From Pseudodesulfovibrio sp. (lineage in GTDB: Bacteria > Desulfobacterota > Desulfovibrionia > Desulfovibrionales > Desulfovibrionaceae): a stretch of DNA of 64,000 nt. The stretch is taken from NCBI GenBank assembly GCA_016342345.1, contig JAEINO010000004.1, forward strand, positions 62,001-126,000, written 5' to 3'. Below the pieces are notes generated by a model that worked only from the letters and a program-made list of their open reading frames with translations, ran no database searches and had not been told where the DNA came from. The translations under genes were made by a program, and so were the position numbers. The first letter of the stretch is position 1, and each line of letters opens with the position of its first letter. Shown here in pieces: positions 53,314-62,602 of the stretch.

Positions 53314-54921
53314 ATGTTTTGTTATCAGTGTGAACAAGCTGCCAAGGGCGGCTGCACAAAAATCGGCGTCTGTGGAAAGAGTGACAACACCGCGACTCTT
53401 CAGGATCTTCTTCTTTATCTTACCAAGGGACTTTCACAGGTCGCCATTGGTGCTCGTGCGGCTGGCATTGAAGATGCTGATGTGAACCTCTTTGTGGTTA
53501 AGGCTGTTTTCTCCACCTTGACCAATGTCAATTTCGACGATGCCCGTTTTGTCGAGCTTATTAATCAGTGTGTTGCCCTGCGTGAAGCTCTTAAGGCCAG
53601 AATCAGCGATGTTTCTTTTGATGGCCCGGCAGTGCTCGAAGCCGCGTCCGGTCTTGAAAGTCTGGTCGCCCAAGGTAAACAGTACGGCGTTGAGAACGAC
53701 CCGGAAACCAACGAGGATCTCAAGTCTCTCAAGCAGACAGTGATTTATGGTCTCAAGGGGGTTGCCGCCTATGCCGATCACGCTGCAATTCTCGGCCACG
53801 AAGACAATGCTTTGTATGCCGGAATCCAGGATCTGCTCGTGGCCACACTATCCACTGACCTGACTCTCGAACAATGCGTCGAAGCTGCCTTGGAGTGCGG
53901 ACGAGTCAATATTCGCGCCATGGAATTGCTGGATGCAGCCAATACCTCCACTTATGGTCACCCCGAACCGACCGAAGTCAAACTCGGTGCCACGGCAGGC
54001 AAGGCCATTCTTGTCTCCGGTCACGATTTGAAAGACCTGCACACCCTGCTCAAGCAGACCGAAGGCAAGGGAATCAATATCTACACTCACGGTGAAATGC
54101 TGCCTTGTCTTGCATACCCCGAACTGAAGAAATACCCGCATCTGGTAGGTCACTATGGTACTGCCTGGCAGAATCAGCAGAAGGAATTCGCAGAGTTTCC
54201 AGGTTCGATCCTGATGACCACCAACTGTATCCAGAAGCCCAAGGGCTACATGGATGCCATCTTCACCACCGGCCTGGTTGGTTGGCCTGGAGCGGTCCAC
54301 GTTGGCAATGAAGACTTTACCCCGGTCATCGAGAAAGCCTTGTCCATGGATGGTTTTGCTGCAGACACTGACAAGGGTACTGTCATGACCGGTTTTGCCC
54401 GCAACGCGGTCATGTCAGTTGCCGGTACGGTCATTGACGCGGTCAAGTCCGGTGCTATCAGGCACTTCTTCCTCGTCGGCGGTTGCGATGGTGCAAAGCC
54501 TGGTCGCAATTATTACACCGAATTTGTCGAAAAGACTCCCAAAGATACCATTATTCTGACTCTGGCCTGCGGCAAGTTCCGCTTCTTTGACAAGAAGCTC
54601 GGCGATATCGGTGGCATACCGCGTCTGCTTGATGTTGGTCAGTGCAATGATGCCTATTCTGCGGTCAAGATTGCCATGGCATTGGCCGAGGCCTTTGATT
54701 GTACTGTCAACGAGCTTCCTCTGTCCCTGGTTTTGTCCTGGTATGAACAGAAGGCCGTTGCCATCCTGCTTTCCTTGTTGGCCCTCGGCATCAAGAACAT
54801 CAAGCTCGGACCGACACTTCCGGCGTTCATCACGCCCAATGTGTTGAACTACCTTGTTGAGAACTACAATATTGCACCTATTACCACTCCAGATGCCGAC
54901 CTCAAGGAAATTCTTGGTTAA
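53314..54921 (+). CDS. hcp: Hydroxylamine reductase (hybrid-cluster protein)
   Basis: Hcp carries a [4Fe-4S] cluster and the hybrid iron-sulfur-oxo cluster and reduces hydroxylamine or nitric oxide, protecting anaerobes from nitrosative stress. The 535-residue protein starts MFCYQCEQAAKGGCTKIGVC, with cluster cysteines 3, 6, 14 and 20 close together as in Desulfovibrio enzymes. Later segments THGEMLPC, TTNCIQKPKG, GGCDGAKPGRNYYTEF and LACGKFRFF hold the hybrid-cluster ligands. The ATG at 53314 follows CAAGGAG; longer readings start before the conserved N-terminus. A dyad for a CRP/FNR-type regulator lies upstream and a strong terminator downstream. Confidence 0.97.
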   Translation: MFCYQCEQAAKGGCTKIGVCGKSDNTATLQDLLLYLTKGLSQVAIGARAAGIEDADVNLFVVKAVFSTLTNVNFDDARFVELINQCVALREALKARISDVSFDGPAVLEAASGLESLVAQGKQYGVENDPETNEDLKSLKQTVIYGLKGVAAYADHAAILGHEDNALYAGIQDLLVATLSTDLTLEQCVEAALECGRVNIRAMELLDAANTSTYGHPEPTEVKLGATAGKAILVSGHDLKDLHTLLKQTEGKGINIYTHGEMLPCLAYPELKKYPHLVGHYGTAWQNQQKEFAEFPGSILMTTNCIQKPKGYMDAIFTTGLVGWPGAVHVGNEDFTPVIEKALSMDGFAADTDKGTVMTGFARNAVMSVAGTVIDAVKSGAIRHFFLVGGCDGAKPGRNYYTEFVEKTPKDTIILTLACGKFRFFDKKLGDIGGIPRLLDVGQCNDAYSAVKIAMALAEAFDCTVNELPLSLVLSWYEQKAVAILLSLLALGIKNIKLGPTLPAFITPNVLNYLVENYNIAPITTPDADLKEILG

Positions 54922-54952
54922 CGGCCCCGTTGATTTTGTCAGTACTTTGCGC

Positions 54953-54985
54953 CCGGTTCGGCATTTGCCGGACCGGTTTTTTTTT
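54953..54985 (+). terminator. Terminator after hcp
   Basis: CCGGTTCGGC and GCCGGACCGG pair with one mismatch over ATTT, followed by nine T. It lies 31 bases past the hcp stop. Confidence 0.92.
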
Positions 54986-55215
54986 GCCAGTGGATTATTT
55001 TTCTGATTTTACAGGTTATCAAGACGGGCACGATTCTTGGATTTGAAGCATACATCAGGCTGTGCAGGATTCTGCGTGCAGGCAAGGGGTGTGCCGTCGT
55101 TCGGATGGTGTTATTGAATATGGACAGCCATATTTTTTTGGTCTGAGTGCCAGGGTATATTGATTTTTCAATGATAGTGGGCCATACCCAAAAGATAATA
55201 TCAGAGGGAGCTATC

Positions 55216-56451
55216 ATGGGTGACGAGCAATTTTTGAGTCAGGACAGTGCGGTGCTGACTATTCTCAAGACCAGCGAAGAGGTGAATCAACTCAAGGATG
55301 TGGACACCATCCTTGACAAGATTCTCTATGAATCCCGCAAATTTGCCAATGCTGACGCCGGTTCCATATTTCTGGTTGAAAAGGATCGTCTGATTTTCAG
55401 CTACGTCCAGAACGATACGTTGTTCAAGAAGGAAACCGCCAACGCGGCCCTGTATCAGAATTTCGGGATTCCCATCAACGAGCAATCCATTGTGGGATAT
55501 GTTGCCAAGACCCGCCAAAGTCTGGTTATTGATGATGCCTATGAATTGGACCCGATCCTGCCATTTTCCTTTAATAAGTCCTTTGATGAGAAATCCGGCT
55601 TTCGCACTACGAGCATGCTGACGATCCCGCTCATAGCCCAGGAGAGTCGGCTGGTGGGAGTCATGCAACTCATCAATGCCAAGAATGATATGGGAAAGGT
55701 GGGGCCTTTTTCCAGTGAAGCCAAGATATACATTCCGCTTTTCTGTAATAATGCTTCAGTGGCCATCGAGCGCGGCATCATGAACCGCGAGCTTATCTTG
55801 CGCATGATGCAGATGGCCGAATTGCGTGATCCCACGGAAACCGGGGCGCACGTTCAGCGTGTTGGGGCCTATTGTGCCGAAATCTATGGGACATGGGCAT
55901 CTCGTCGTGGACATTCAGCCAAGGAGATCAAGCGGGCAAGGGACAATCTGCGACTGGCGGCCATGATGCATGATGTGGGAAAGGTCGGTATTTCCGACTC
56001 CATTCTCAAGAAACCTGCCAAACTCACGGATGAAGAATTCGATGCCATGAAATGGCATACGGTCTACGGTGCCAGACTTTTCAAGAATGAGACCTCGGAA
56101 TTGGATCGCATGAGCAGGGAGATAGCTTTGTGTCATCACGAGAAATGGCAAGGGCGGGGGTATCCGGGTGTTGTCACACCGGATGTCTGGTCTGACGATG
56201 CCAAATTGGGTGAGCCCATAAATGGTGAGGATATCCCGTTGGCGGCCAGGATTTGTGCGGTGGCCGATGTCTATGATGCATTGGCTTCACCCCGGTCCTA
56301 CAAGGACCCGTTCCCGGACGAAAAGTGTCTCGGGATTCTCGAAAGTGATGCCGGAACGCATTTTGACCCGGAAATAGTGGAAGTTTTTGTTGAGATATTT
56401 GATGTCATCAAGGCTATTCGGGACAAGTATGTAGAAGCGACAAAAAAATAG
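55216..56451 (+). CDS. GAF and HD-GYP protein, predicted c-di-GMP phosphodiesterase
   Basis: The 411-residue protein has an N-terminal GAF domain (about 20-195; ADAGSIFLVEKDRLIF, then TTSMLTIPLIAQESRLVGVMQLIN) and a C-terminal HD-GYP domain (about 205-405). The catalytic motifs are intact: LAAMMHDVGKVGI, KWHTVYGARLF, CHHEKWQGRGYPG and CAVADVYDALAS. The GxGYP motif reads GRGYP. Hydrolysis of c-di-GMP is therefore likely, controlled by the GAF ligand. The ATG at 55216 follows AGAGGGAG; an upstream in-frame start at 55147 lacks support. The next gene, another HD protein, starts 13 bases later and is probably co-transcribed. Confidence 0.93.
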   Translation: MGDEQFLSQDSAVLTILKTSEEVNQLKDVDTILDKILYESRKFANADAGSIFLVEKDRLIFSYVQNDTLFKKETANAALYQNFGIPINEQSIVGYVAKTRQSLVIDDAYELDPILPFSFNKSFDEKSGFRTTSMLTIPLIAQESRLVGVMQLINAKNDMGKVGPFSSEAKIYIPLFCNNASVAIERGIMNRELILRMMQMAELRDPTETGAHVQRVGAYCAEIYGTWASRRGHSAKEIKRARDNLRLAAMMHDVGKVGISDSILKKPAKLTDEEFDAMKWHTVYGARLFKNETSELDRMSREIALCHHEKWQGRGYPGVVTPDVWSDDAKLGEPINGEDIPLAARICAVADVYDALASPRSYKDPFPDEKCLGILESDAGTHFDPEIVEVFVEIFDVIKAIRDKYVEATKK

Positions 56452-56464
56452 CCGGAGTGACTTC

Positions 56465-57373
56465 ATGAAAGCCGAAAAATTATACGACTTTGTTGATCCC
56501 GCTGATGCCGAGTGCGTGCGCCGTGAAGTTGAGATTTCCATGAAGGATTATTTCCCCGAGTATGATGGAGAAATTTTCAATCATGCCTTTGAAGATGTGG
56601 AAAAACTGTTTTTCGGTTTCTATTCGGGATATCAGGCCAGCAATACCAAATATCACGATTTTGAGCACACGTGTTCAGTCGTTCTTGCCATGGTGAGGCT
56701 TATATACGGGGCTATGGCGGAGGGCGTTGTTTTTACTGAGGAAGAGTGCCGGAAGGGGCTTTTGGCCTCACTGTTTCACGACGTGGGATTGATTCAGACG
56801 ACTGATGACACCCAGGGCACAGGAGCCAAATACACGGTCGGGCATGAAGAGCGGTCCATTCAGTTCATGCGTTGCAATCTTGATGGGATCTTGTGCGAGG
56901 ATGACATAGAGGACATAGCTGACTGTATTCGATGCACGATTCTTGCCATGTCCCCGCGCAAGGTGGTGTTTTGTACCGAGAACATGCAGGCAATGGGAAA
57001 TTTTCTTGGCAGCGCGGACCTGTTGGCCCAGATTGCTGATCGTTATTATCTTGAAAAATTGCTCCTGCTTTTTGAGGAATTCGAGGAGGCCAAGCTGCCG
57101 GGGAATGGCACGGCTCTGGATCTGTTGATGAAGACACGGTCCTTTTACAAGGATGTGGCCCGCAAGCGCATGGACAATGACCTGGGCAAGGCGGATCGCT
57201 ATATGGAGCCTTACTTTAAGGCTCGTTGGAGTGTGGGTCGGGACTTGTATGCCGAGGCCATAGAGCGCAACCTTAATTATCTGGATGAAATTCTGGCAGG
57301 GTGCAAAGGCGACCTGGATTGTTTTCTTTTGGGGCTCAGAAGGGGTGACTTGTCCGTGGATATTCTCAGTTAG
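56465..57373 (+). CDS. HD-domain protein of the phosphodiesterase-like type
   Basis: The 302-residue soluble protein contains an HD metal-binding domain with NTKYHDFEHTCSV, SLFHDVGLIQ and GHEERSIQF. The H..EH..HD arrangement resembles class I cyclic-nucleotide phosphodiesterases (HNxxH, HD) more than HD-GYP, and no GYP motif is present. The substrate cannot be named. The C-terminal half (about 170-300) is helical. It starts 13 bases after the GAF/HD-GYP gene, so the two are likely an operon for cyclic-nucleotide turnover. The N-terminal 40 residues have no known motif. Confidence 0.85.
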   Translation: MKAEKLYDFVDPADAECVRREVEISMKDYFPEYDGEIFNHAFEDVEKLFFGFYSGYQASNTKYHDFEHTCSVVLAMVRLIYGAMAEGVVFTEEECRKGLLASLFHDVGLIQTTDDTQGTGAKYTVGHEERSIQFMRCNLDGILCEDDIEDIADCIRCTILAMSPRKVVFCTENMQAMGNFLGSADLLAQIADRYYLEKLLLLFEEFEEAKLPGNGTALDLLMKTRSFYKDVARKRMDNDLGKADRYMEPYFKARWSVGRDLYAEAIERNLNYLDEILAGCKGDLDCFLLGLRRGDLSVDILS

Positions 57374-57491
57374 ATTCGAACTGTTTTAATCGGTACTTTC
57401 TTTATTCTCTTAATCCCTTATAAATTTCGAGTGTAGGCGTAAATTGTTGGAACCTGCTTGTTTCCATCTTGGAATAGCGTATGGTTGTATC

Positions 57492-58751
57492 ATGTTAGAA
57501 AATGCATCACTCTATGAAGCCATATTTGTTGCGCGCCAACCAGTATTTCATGCTGACGAGACAGTCTGGGGATACGAGTTGCTTTTCCGTTCTGGTGAAG
57601 AAAACGTGGCGAATATCATTGATGATGTTCAGGCCACGTCCTCTGTCATTGTCGATGGTTTGACCATGGCTCTGGTGGGAATGAGTGACAAGGCCAAAGT
57701 GTTGATCAATTTTCCGGAGAAGATGCTTGTTGAGGATGCCGGGTTCGCCTTGCCCAAGGAGACCTGCATTATTGAAGTTTTGGAAAATGTCAGCCCCAGC
57801 AAGAAGGTTTTGTCTGCAATCAGAAGACTTAAGGATGCAGGGTATGCCATTGCGGTGGACGATTATTTTGGTCAGCCTCAACTCAAGCCTTTTCTTGATT
57901 TGGCTGACATTATAAAGATTGATATATTGGAACTTGGTTCGGATCCCGAACGTATAGCTGGAGCGGTCAAGTCCATCCCGGACAATGGTTCCAAGCTGCT
58001 GGGCGAAAAAGTCGAGGACAATCGCACTTTTGGCATTCTGAAGGACATGGGCTTTTCTCTGTTTCAGGGATTTTTTTTTAGTAAACCTGAAATCATACCC
58101 GGCAAAAAACTGACAACAAACGAGATGACCAAGCTTCAACTCCTTTCCGAGTTGGCTAAATTGGATTTCGAACCCAAGCGATTGGCTGAAATTCTTCAAT
58201 CTGATCCCAATCTGGCCTATAGACTGTTCCGGTACATCAATTCCGTTGGTTTCGGATTGCAGGAAAAGGTGACGTCACTGAAGCGTGCCATTGACATGAT
58301 GGGCATGGTTCAGGCCAAGCAATGGCTGCGCACTGTGATCATGGCTGATCTCAACCCGGCTCCCAAGGCTGGCGAGTTGGCTTACATGTCCGTGCATCGG
58401 GCCAAGTTTCTCGAGTCGATTTGCATGCAGTCGAACTTGAAGCAGTGCGCGCCGGAAACATTGTTTATCACAGGCCTGTTCTCGCTCCTTGATGCGATGC
58501 TTGGTGTTGATATGGATACGATTCTCTGCACACTTCCTCTTGATGATTCCGTTATTCAGGCCCTGACTGGTGAGGGACGGGTACATGATCTGCTTGCGCT
58601 CGCCAACAGCTATGAGCACGGGTATTGGGCGGATACTACGCGTCGTCTGAAATCCCTGGATTTGGATACAGTCAAGGCTGACCTTCTTTATGCCCAATCC
58701 CGTAACTGGGCTCAGAAGATGCTTGGTTTTTCCAAGACTGAAGGGCCGTAG
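57492..58751 (+). CDS. EAL-HDOD signalling protein (YuxH-like)
   Basis: The 419-residue protein has an N-terminal degenerate EAL domain (about 10-200) and a C-terminal HDOD domain (about 205-400). The EAL part opens with IFVARQPVFHADETVWGYELLFRSG, so the E-A-L is replaced by E-L-L, and it lacks most metal ligands; later segments AVDDYFGQPQLKPFL and IIKIDILEL keep the shape of the fold. HDOD domains are HD-related but without a catalytic centre. Such proteins act as regulators, often in chemotaxis or motility, rather than as phosphodiesterases. The ATG at 57492 is chosen from the conserved start. It follows the HD gene after 118 bases. Confidence 0.92.
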   Translation: MLENASLYEAIFVARQPVFHADETVWGYELLFRSGEENVANIIDDVQATSSVIVDGLTMALVGMSDKAKVLINFPEKMLVEDAGFALPKETCIIEVLENVSPSKKVLSAIRRLKDAGYAIAVDDYFGQPQLKPFLDLADIIKIDILELGSDPERIAGAVKSIPDNGSKLLGEKVEDNRTFGILKDMGFSLFQGFFFSKPEIIPGKKLTTNEMTKLQLLSELAKLDFEPKRLAEILQSDPNLAYRLFRYINSVGFGLQEKVTSLKRAIDMMGMVQAKQWLRTVIMADLNPAPKAGELAYMSVHRAKFLESICMQSNLKQCAPETLFITGLFSLLDAMLGVDMDTILCTLPLDDSVIQALTGEGRVHDLLALANSYEHGYWADTTRRLKSLDLDTVKADLLYAQSRNWAQKMLGFSKTEGP

Positions 58752-58942
58752 TGGGCGTGGGAAGGTAGCGGTTTGCCGAGATCGGGAGAGTTTTCTTGCG
58801 AGTCTGTTGCTTATTTTTTTTGTTCTCTCATCGAATATCTCCAGACATTTTGCTGAAGGTCTGGATTTTTTCTTGGTTTTTTCTTGAGAATATGTTGGTT
58901 TCGGGCTGTGAAAAAGGCTAGCTATAGCACAAGGAGCTGGAA

Positions 58943-59785
58943 ATGATGGATAAGGCGGCAGGTTTGCCCATTGGCATGTTCGACTCTGGCGTGGGTGGAT
59001 TGACGGTTCTCAAGGCTGTGCGTGAGCAGATGCCTTGTGAAGATGTTGTCTATCTTGGAGATACTGCACGGTTGCCGTATGGTACCAAATCACCGCAGAC
59101 CGTTTCCCGATATGCCGTTCAATGCGCCGCAGAGTTGGTTGGTCGCAACATAAAGTTGCTCGTGGTGGCCTGTAACACCGCTTCTGCCATGGCACTTGAT
59201 GCCTTGCGTGAAATATATTCCGATATTCCGGTTGTCGGCGTGGTCGAACCCGGTGCACAGGCAGCCTGTGTAGCCACGCGCAATCGTTCCATTGCGGTCA
59301 TTGGCACGGAATCAACCATTGCTGGCGGGGCTTATCAGCGCGCCATTCACTCCATTGACCCCGGCACCCGCATAGTGGGCCATTCCTGTCCGCTCTTTGT
59401 GGCCCTGGCCGAAGAAGGGTGGACTGACGGGCCTATTCCCGAAGCTGTTGCCAAACGATATCTCGATCCGGTTTTTAGTCCGTTTTCCCTGGCTGAACAG
59501 TCTGTTATCCCAGATACTCTGGTCCTCGGATGTACACATTTCCCCTTGCTTGCCTCGGCTATTCAAAAGGCTGTTGATCCTGCCACTGTCATTGTGGATT
59601 CGGCTGCCACGACAGCCGCGATAGTGCATGGGGAACTCGTCCGGTTGGGCCTTGGAAGGACTGGAGGAGGTTGCGGGAAAACCCTTTATCTCACCACGGA
59701 TGATGTGGCTCGCTTTGCACGCACTGGAACGAGATTCCTAGGTAACCCCATATCCGAACGGGAAGTGGAGCTGGTTGATCTGTAA
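58943..59785 (+). CDS. murI: Glutamate racemase
   Basis: MurI interconverts L- and D-glutamate for peptidoglycan. The 280-residue protein has the two catalytic cysteines in VVACNTASA (Cys77) and LGCTHFPLL (about Cys197), the N-terminal IGMFDSGVGGLTVL and LGDTARLPYGTKS, all standard. Two adjacent ATG codons (58943 and 58946) are both usable, after CAAGGAGCTGGAA. Length is normal. It is followed by about 100 bases with no feature and then the ACT-protein gene; no other cell-wall gene is near. Confidence 0.97.
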   Translation: MMDKAAGLPIGMFDSGVGGLTVLKAVREQMPCEDVVYLGDTARLPYGTKSPQTVSRYAVQCAAELVGRNIKLLVVACNTASAMALDALREIYSDIPVVGVVEPGAQAACVATRNRSIAVIGTESTIAGGAYQRAIHSIDPGTRIVGHSCPLFVALAEEGWTDGPIPEAVAKRYLDPVFSPFSLAEQSVIPDTLVLGCTHFPLLASAIQKAVDPATVIVDSAATTAAIVHGELVRLGLGRTGGGCGKTLYLTTDDVARFARTGTRFLGNPISEREVELVDL

Positions 59786-59914
59786 TTACGGTTTTTTATT
59801 TCCTTCCGTTCCCTTTTCAAGCCTCCTTCCTTCCCTTTCCTCAGCTCATGAGCTATTCCTACTCGCAGTAGAGTTCCATCTCGTTAATCAATGAACCGCA
59901 ACAAGGAGTTTCCC

Positions 59915-60394
59915 TTGAAACGCACCTTATCAGCCCTTGCCAGGAACGAGCCTGGCGTTTTGGCGAAAATGGCTTCCGAGTTTGGTAAATGCAAGGCGAA
60001 CATTCTGTCTCTGGCAGCAGGGGAAACGGAAAATCCGGAAGTATCTCGTATAGTGCTTTGCCTCGAAGGAGATGGAAAGGCCATGGATGAGGCTGAGAAA
60101 TATTTGAAAAACCTCAGTGGTATCATTCAGATAGATGACCTTTCGCGCAAGGATTTCGTGGACCGGGAGCTTGTCATGATCAAGGTTGCCATGAATCGAG
60201 AGCAAACAGGGCAGTTGATGCAGATATTTGAAGTTTTTCGAGCCAATGTCGTGGGTATGGGCCAGGAAACCATCACGATTGAACTGGCTGGTGATCAGGA
60301 AAGGCTGGACGGGCTGATTCAGATGCTGATTCCCTATGGCATAAAGTCCATGTGTCGCTCTGGCATGATCGCGCTTAAGCGCGGGGATGAATAA
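59915..60394 (+). CDS. ACT-domain protein, acetolactate synthase small-subunit-like
   Basis: The 159-residue protein has the two-ACT-domain layout of the regulatory subunit of acetolactate synthase (IlvH/IlvN). The first ACT domain begins LSALARNEPGVLAKMASEF with the conserved NEPGVL, and residues 85-155 form the second, with ELVMIKVAM and ITIELAGDQERLDGLIQML. A TTG at 59915, six bases after AAGGAG, gives a start aligned with the family; the ATG at 59891 lies before that ribosome-binding site. No catalytic ilvB/ilvG is in the window, and the gene overlaps ptb. It may regulate a distant acetolactate synthase, or sense branched-chain amino acids for the adjacent enzymes. Confidence 0.75.
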   Translation: MKRTLSALARNEPGVLAKMASEFGKCKANILSLAAGETENPEVSRIVLCLEGDGKAMDEAEKYLKNLSGIIQIDDLSRKDFVDRELVMIKVAMNREQTGQLMQIFEVFRANVVGMGQETITIELAGDQERLDGLIQMLIPYGIKSMCRSGMIALKRGDE

Positions 60395-61343
60395 GTCCGT
60401 GGTGCAAGATGCACCCCTAATCAGCCTGGATGGGTTGGTGCAGGCTGCCCTGTCCCATAATGAGGGCGGTGTCATGCCCAAGGTGGCCATTGCCCGGTCT
60501 GCCGAGGGTTTTGTGCTCAGGGCGGGAGTCGAGGCGTATGAGCGTGGCGTGGCCGAACCTGTGCTCATTGGTGATATCGGAGAGACGCAACGCATAGCGG
60601 ATGAACTGGGGCTGGATATTTCTCCATTCCGGCAGGTGAATATGCCTGGCGACGAATTGGCCGTGTTCGAGGCTGTGCGCCTGTTTCGGGAAGGCGAAGC
60701 TCAATTGATCATGAAGGGGCTGGTGTCTACAGCGGCCCTTCTCAAGGCCGTGTTGAACAAGGAAACCGGTGTTCCCCACCCTTCGCGAATATTGAGCCAT
60801 GTGTCTGTTTTCGAATCTCCGATTGACGGGCGGCTGATGATCATGACCGATCCTGGTGTGAATATTATGCCGTCTCTGCAACGTAAGGTGGACATTCTCA
60901 AGAATGCCCTTGAAGTCGCCAGAATGATTGGGATGGTGCAACCCAAGGTCGCTGTTCTTGCGGCCACGGAGAAGATTAATTATCCCGCAATGCCAGCAAC
61001 CTTGGACGGAGATATACTGACCAAGATGGCCGGGCAGGGCGAATTCGGTGATGCCTTGGTACTTGGACCTCTTTCTCTTGATCTTGCCGTTTCGAGAGAT
61101 GCTGCCGCGTGCAAGCAATTTGATAATCCGGTTGCCGGGTGTGCCGATATTCTGCTCACTCCCAACATTGAGGCAGGCAATATCCTGTACAAGGCCTTGT
61201 CAACGTTTTCTGGTTGCATCATGGCGGCTGTGGTCGTGGGCAGCCGCGTACCCGTGGTGGTTCCGTCTCGTGGAGATTCGGATGCGAGCAAGTTCTACTC
61301 CATTGCTTTGGCCAGCCTGTTGGCCCAAAGGAGCCTGTCTTGA
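60387..61343 (+). CDS. ptb: Phosphate butyryltransferase
   Basis: The enzyme converts an acyl-CoA and phosphate to acyl phosphate. The 318-residue protein resembles Ptb/Pta, with MKGLVSTAALLKAVLNKETG, SHVSVFESPIDGRLMIMTDPGVNIMP and GCADILLTPNIEAGNILYKAL, and a C-terminal VVGSRVPVVVPSRGDS. The IMKGLVST and NIMP segments fit Ptb rather than acetate-type Pta. Its ATG overlaps the stop of the ACT-protein gene by eight bases, and its stop overlaps the start of buk. Substrate may be butyryl- or branched-chain acyl-CoA. Confidence 0.9.
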   Translation: MNKSVVQDAPLISLDGLVQAALSHNEGGVMPKVAIARSAEGFVLRAGVEAYERGVAEPVLIGDIGETQRIADELGLDISPFRQVNMPGDELAVFEAVRLFREGEAQLIMKGLVSTAALLKAVLNKETGVPHPSRILSHVSVFESPIDGRLMIMTDPGVNIMPSLQRKVDILKNALEVARMIGMVQPKVAVLAATEKINYPAMPATLDGDILTKMAGQGEFGDALVLGPLSLDLAVSRDAAACKQFDNPVAGCADILLTPNIEAGNILYKALSTFSGCIMAAVVVGSRVPVVVPSRGDSDASKFYSIALASLLAQRSLS

Positions 61344-62437
61344 ATATTTTTGTCATCAATACCGGTTCCACTTCCACCAAGTTGGCCTATTTTCAGGATG
61401 GAAAGGTTGTGGCCTTGCGGGAACACCAACATCCCAGAGAAGAACTGGCCCGTCTGGGGCGGGTGATTAACCAAATTGATTTTCGCATGGCAGTCATTCG
61501 AGATGCCATCGGAAAATCCGGCATTGATGTGAGTTCCATGGATGCCGTGGCCGGGCGCGGTGGTTTGTTGCATCCGTTGGACGGCGGTGTTTACGAAGTG
61601 TCTTACGATATGCTTAACGATCTGCATACAGCAAGATATGGCGAGCATGCATGTAACCTTGGAGCGGTACTGGCCCACGAATTGGCTCAGGAATGGTCGG
61701 TACCGGCTTTTATTGTTGACCCGGTTGTCACGGACGAGTTGGAGGATGTGGCTAGGCTTACAGGGGTGCCCGGTATAGAGCGGCGCAGCCTTTTTCATGC
61801 CCTGAATCAACGGGGGGCGGCGAGGACAGTGGCGGCCCGTTTGGGCGTGGAGTATGAGGAGAGCAATTTTATTGTCTGTCATATGGGCGGCGGCATTTCC
61901 ATTGGAGCACACAGGTTGGGTCGGGTGGTGGATGTGACCAACGCTCTGGACGGAGAGGGTCCGTTCTCACCTGAGCGCACAGGAGGTTTGCCCGTTATTC
62001 CGGTGTTGGAGATGATCAGTCGCGGTGAAACCACCCCGGAGCAATTGAAAAACGTCATTCTTCGCGGAGGGGGATTGTTTGCCCACATGGGGTCCAACGA
62101 TTTGCGCGAGACTGTGGCACGGATGGAGTCTGGGCAGGACAGGGCCAGACTTGTATTTGAAGCATTGGCATACAACATAGCCAAGCATATTGCGTCCATG
62201 GTCCCTGCCCTGGTTGATGAGAACGGTGTGTTTGCCGTTGCTGCGGTGGTGTTGACGGGTGGCATGGCTCAAAGTCCTGTTTTGATTGACGAGATTACGC
62301 GCTTGATTCGATACGTAGGGCCAGTGGAAGTGGTTGTCGGTGAAGAGGAAATGATTGCCTTGGCGCATGGGGCCGAGCGCGTCCTGAATGGCGTTGAAAG
62401 TGCTCACCACTATCATGCCATTCGTAAGAGCCCTTGA
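61340..62437 (+). CDS. buk: Butyrate kinase
   Basis: Butyrate kinase makes ATP from acyl phosphate, completing the pair with ptb. The 365-residue acetokinase-family protein opens with the phosphate motif FVINTGSTSTKLA, has GRGGLLHPL, the HMGGGISIGAH signature and LTGGMAQSP near the C-terminus. Start is TTG at 61340 overlapping the ptb stop (TTGA), with AAGGAG upstream; longer readings run back into ptb. ptb-buk pairs yield ATP from butyryl-CoA or, in amino-acid fermenters, branched-chain acyl-CoA. Confidence 0.93.
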   Translation: MNIFVINTGSTSTKLAYFQDGKVVALREHQHPREELARLGRVINQIDFRMAVIRDAIGKSGIDVSSMDAVAGRGGLLHPLDGGVYEVSYDMLNDLHTARYGEHACNLGAVLAHELAQEWSVPAFIVDPVVTDELEDVARLTGVPGIERRSLFHALNQRGAARTVAARLGVEYEESNFIVCHMGGGISIGAHRLGRVVDVTNALDGEGPFSPERTGGLPVIPVLEMISRGETTPEQLKNVILRGGGLFAHMGSNDLRETVARMESGQDRARLVFEALAYNIAKHIASMVPALVDENGVFAVAAVVLTGGMAQSPVLIDEITRLIRYVGPVEVVVGEEEMIALAHGAERVLNGVESAHHYHAIRKSP

Positions 62438-62602
62438 TGATCAAGTGGTTTCGGAGCTTTGTGTCGGAACAAATGGACCGGTGGTAGTGGTTGGAATATA
62501 TTAGTATTGAGATTTCAATGAATAGCAGATATGTCTATAAAATAGAAGAAAGTGGACTATTACGTGGTTGCTGGCGGAAAGCCTAGCCAAAGGAAATCTT
62601 GG

